Part shown: in pieces, positions 61,027 to 64,000 of the stretch
Layout: every line of letters starts with the position of its first letter
How positions within the stretch are numbered: position 1 is the stretch's first letter
Source of the DNA: Ascochyta rabiei
Taxonomy: Eukaryota; Ascomycota; Dothideomycetes; Pleosporales; Didymellaceae
DNA: 64,000 nucleotides
Assembly: GCF_004011695.2 (NCBI RefSeq)
Contig: NC_082418.1
Location: forward strand, 434,001-498,000
Direction: 5' to 3'
Program-made: the position numbers and the translations under genes
The notes under the pieces: model-generated
Databases searched by the model: none
Told to the model about the DNA's origin: nothing
The model's input: only the letters and a program-made list of their open reading frames with translations

Positions 61027-62959
61027 ATGTCCTTTCTTAGCCTTTCCCTCCAGCGTACCTCTTTTCATCGCCTGCAATTGCATATTAAACAGATCACTGC
61101 GCGCCCATTTCACTCTACCTTGCGTAATTATCTAGCGCACAAGGGTGAAGCCATGGCAACCACGCATCATGACGAGTCCCATGACTACTTCCACTACACT
61201 TCCGGAAGATGGCTTTGGGGGGAGGAAGAACAATTGCGCGAACGTTATCGCGCATTCAATGTCAATGAACTTCAGAAGGTCGCTGTGGGCATTGCCGGAT
61301 CTGAGAAGTGCGTCTCTATGAGCAAAATTGGCGAAGGAAATTTCAACAAGGTTTTCCGCCTTCAGATGGACAATGGATCGGTCTTGATGGCTCGCATTCC
61401 TCATCCCAACGCAGGCCCTCCCAAGTACACAACCACCTCAGAGGTTGCTACAATGGACTTTGTGAGACAAACATTTCACTTCCTGTCTTCGGTGGATACT
61501 TATTTATACAGGCAAAATCGATCCTTGACATACCTGTACCAAAGATTCTGGCCTACTGTGCTACAGCCGATAACCCAGTTGGCTCAGAATACATCATCAT
61601 GGAGGAAGCCCAAGGCATACAACTGTCGAAAGTTTGGGATACAATGGATTTGAAAGAACAATTGGGAATTGTGACTGAGCTTGTCACCATTGACGAGAAG
61701 CTTCTCTCTGCATCGCTAAACAGGTACGTGGCTGCGTTAACTCACAAGCTCTATATAGTGACGTTTCTAATGACAATAGACACGGCGCACTCTATTATAG
61801 GAAAGACAGCTTTCCTGGGTGCACGACCGCAAAAGTCACCGGTAACATTACGGATAGCTTGAAAGCAGATGTCGCGAATAGATTCGTCATTGGTCCCACA
61901 GTCGAAAGGGCATTCTGGAAGAAACAAAGGGCAGTAATGGCTGTTGATCGTGGGCCTTGTACGTAAGCCTCCATCGCAACGAGCTTACCAAGATACTGAC
62001 AGCCATTGAAGGGACTAGTGCATGTGAATATGTGGAAGCAATTGCACACCGCGAGATTGCTTGGCTCAGTCACTATGCTGAATCTTTGCCGCTCTCTATG
62101 GAGAAATGGAGCGCCTCCAAAGGCCAGAGCGACCGTCAGGCCCACATTGACTTACTCGGAAAGTTTCTCAGTGTCATTGCTCAATTACTTCCAAAAGAAC
62201 CTGAACTACTTGCTCCCTTCCTTTGGCACCGCGACCTACACCCTGGCAACCTGTTCGTCTATGACGGAAAAATCTCTAGCGTCATTGATTGGCAATCTTG
62301 CTGGGTTGGCCCTCTCATCCTTCGAGCAAGGGCACCACGACTTCTGGATTACAACGGCGAAATTATGCTGAAGCTACCGCCGGAATACGAGGAGATGCCG
62401 GAAGACGAGCGACGCTCAGTGGAGTATAAGGTACAGCAGTCTGTCCAGGTTTATAGTTACGAACACAAAACTGCTGGTCGGAATCCCCTCTTGAATCAGG
62501 TGCTAAGATATCCTCATGGAAAAATGTTGAGTAACGTTGTGGAATTCGCCTCTGCGTCTTGGGACGGAGACATCCTTCCTCTTCGTGACTGTTTGATTCG
62601 AATTGAGAGGTACGAAACACTGCTTAGACTTTTGACAGTCATGTCTGGGAACTGATAACTGCTCTAGGGACTGGAAAGAATATGCTGGCTCAACAGCCAC
62701 TTGCCCATACCATTTTTCTGCTGAAGAAATTCAGAAAAGCCACGAAGACGCGGTTAGCTATAACGATATGCGGGATTTTTGGGATGACTTGGAAGGCCGA
62801 GTAGATGATACTGGTTTTACCACCCCTGACTTCTTTGACGATGCTGTAGATCTTTTTTCTACTCTACGAGAAAATGGCTTGAAGACATTAGAAGGCCCGG
62901 AGCTTAAGCGTTTCGAGGAGCAGACGCGGTGGGTGCTTGACTATAGAAAGAAACAATAG
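61027..62959 (+). CDS. AIM9-like phosphotransferase-family protein, mitochondrial, five exons
   Basis: Fungal AIM9 proteins have an aminoglycoside-phosphotransferase/kinase-like fold and are directed to mitochondria; their substrate is not known. Exons are 61027-61461, 61512-61723, 61780-61958, 62012-62609 and 62668-62959, with introns of 50, 56, 53 and 58 bp. Joining them gives MDF|AKSILDIPVPKILAY, SLNR|HGALYYRKDSFPGC, VDRGPW|TSACEYVEAIA and RIER|DWKEYAG without a stop. The N-terminus is basic and hydroxylated with an FHSTL motif, a likely mitochondrial presequence. The nucleotide-loop segment SKIGEGNFNKVFRL (about 61320), the catalytic loop FLWHRDLHPGNLFV (about 62220-62260) and VIDWQ (62282-62296) are all present. 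The C-terminus, FWDDL to RWVLDYRKKQ, ends with TAG at 62957-62959. The gene looks intact. Confidence 0.88.
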
Positions 62960-64000
62960 GCTACTCGATGACTCATCTATTGCTACCAGCTCTCTGGCCT
63001 AAGCTCTTTATCTGATTACTGAAACAACTGTAGTTCCCGATGTGCTTATCAGATATTGTTCGGTCAGGACAGACACCATACATAACAGGTTGTGTGTGCT
63101 TGCTTGGCCTGTAAAGGAAGGTGTATCTCATGGCTCCAGGCGGTATCTCCTTGCTTTCTATATCGTCTATGGAATCGGCGTCCTCGAAAACGCGGTCGGC
63201 CAGAGCTTGGGCGAGGAACTAGATCACTAGATAAAGAGCTCGGTCCTCTGGTCCTGCGTAGAGCACGAGCAGCGGTCTATGCATATCAGTAAGGCCTTTC
63301 TGAGGCTCGCTGGAGTACGCACGCATATTTTTCGTTTCTTTGGTGGCCCTTATGATTATGAACACGCACTTGTAAGGCGATCTGTTGTACCTAGAGTCTT
63401 TCTGCCGTACTACTTCTACGTCGCCATAGAGTAGTCTCTCGTTGCTGTACTTCTACCCTTCTGATTCAATGACCTCACCTGGGCGACTGCCTATGAAAGA
63501 TAAAGGAAGCAGCGAGGATACTAGCTGTATGACGATGCGCGAGTGAGGTGATTCATACTTATTGCATACTAGAAGAAATCGCACAAGGTCCTGGATAACT
63601 GCTAGTGGAGCGATGGGCTTTTTGTATGCTCGTGTAGAAAGCTGCTCTATCCTTGGCAAATCGAATTTGATATACTATTCAATTATTATACTGTAAGCTG
63701 CGGTGAGTTCTAGTAATACGCACCGCTGCGAGAACCTGATTCTGTTTAGTGTTGTATTCGTGATTTGTATAAGCTTTCACAGCGCGCTTGAATGCAGAAA
63801 GATAATATCTAAGTGTAATGTTAGCCATCCTAGCGCCAGAGCCGTCAGAGCCCTGCCCTTATGCAACCATGGTTGATACCAATAAGTAGCCAACAAAAAT
63901 AGCGGTTCGTCAGACCCTGGCCTGCTAAGCTTTATAATTCTAAGCGACTGCACAATAACCATGGAAGTGCAAGCGGGACTGAGGTTGCGTGACCTCTGAC
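62960..64000. other. No supported gene
   Basis: Sequence of ordinary composition with short frames (63042-63230, 63453-63659, 63777-63962) that lack any recognisable motif. The first part is probably the 3' region of the AIM9-like gene. Confidence 0.5.

Noticed and set aside
61027..62959. Antibiotic-resistance aminoglycoside phosphotransferase
   Set aside because: The fold is shared, but the presequence, introns and overall sequence fit the fungal AIM9-like mitochondrial family; there is no reason to infer drug modification.

Overview
The window looks like part of a filamentous ascomycete chromosome, plausibly a Dothideomycete, although the class is an inference. Long AT-rich blocks alternate sharply with short gene islands of ordinary base composition. 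In the AT-rich blocks almost every transposon reading frame can still be followed, but glutamine and tryptophan codons have become TAG or TAA and catalytic aspartates have become asparagine. This is the expected mark of repeat-induced point mutation (RIP). Genes in the islands have short introns (about 45-70 bp) with GTNNGT donors and CTRAC branch sites. I see no rRNA, tRNA, CRISPR or bacterial-type features.

Positions 1-34015 are a nested transposon graveyard. It holds two 434-bp MITEs with TA target sites inside a Gypsy fragment, two Copia families (called A with 162-bp LTRs and B with 170-173-bp LTRs), a long hAT element with telomere-like subterminal repeats, a complete 7.4-kb Gypsy element (23788-31152, target duplication GTAAA) and a decayed pogo/Fot1 element (31665-33527). 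Target duplications show the order of events: hAT went into Copia-B reverse transcriptase (8-bp duplication CTGCCTAA), and Copia-A went into hAT (5-bp duplication GTAGT). In both cases the two partners now lie in opposite orientations. This is explained by one inversion, through recombination between two oppositely oriented Copia-A copies.

Positions 34016-42955 are a gene island of remnants: a TPR/CHAT protein pseudogene without its catalytic cysteine region, an ankyrin-type fragment on the minus strand, and a GH18/CBM18 chitinase pseudogene whose catalytic core is missing. Positions 42956-53140 are AT-rich again, with a Copia-B 5' end, a third Copia family (C, three 168-bp LTRs) and unassigned decayed sequence.

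Positions 53141-64000 are the second gene island. It holds a small conserved-looking reading frame without a clear start, a secreted and membrane-anchored kelch-protein pseudogene, one intact small hypothetical gene (59763-60107, minus) and one intact five-exon gene for an AIM9-like mitochondrial phosphotransferase-family protein (61027-62959, plus). These last two are divergently arranged and share a 0.9-kb upstream region. They are the only convincing functional genes in the window; most of the other genes are decaying beside the RIP-affected blocks.
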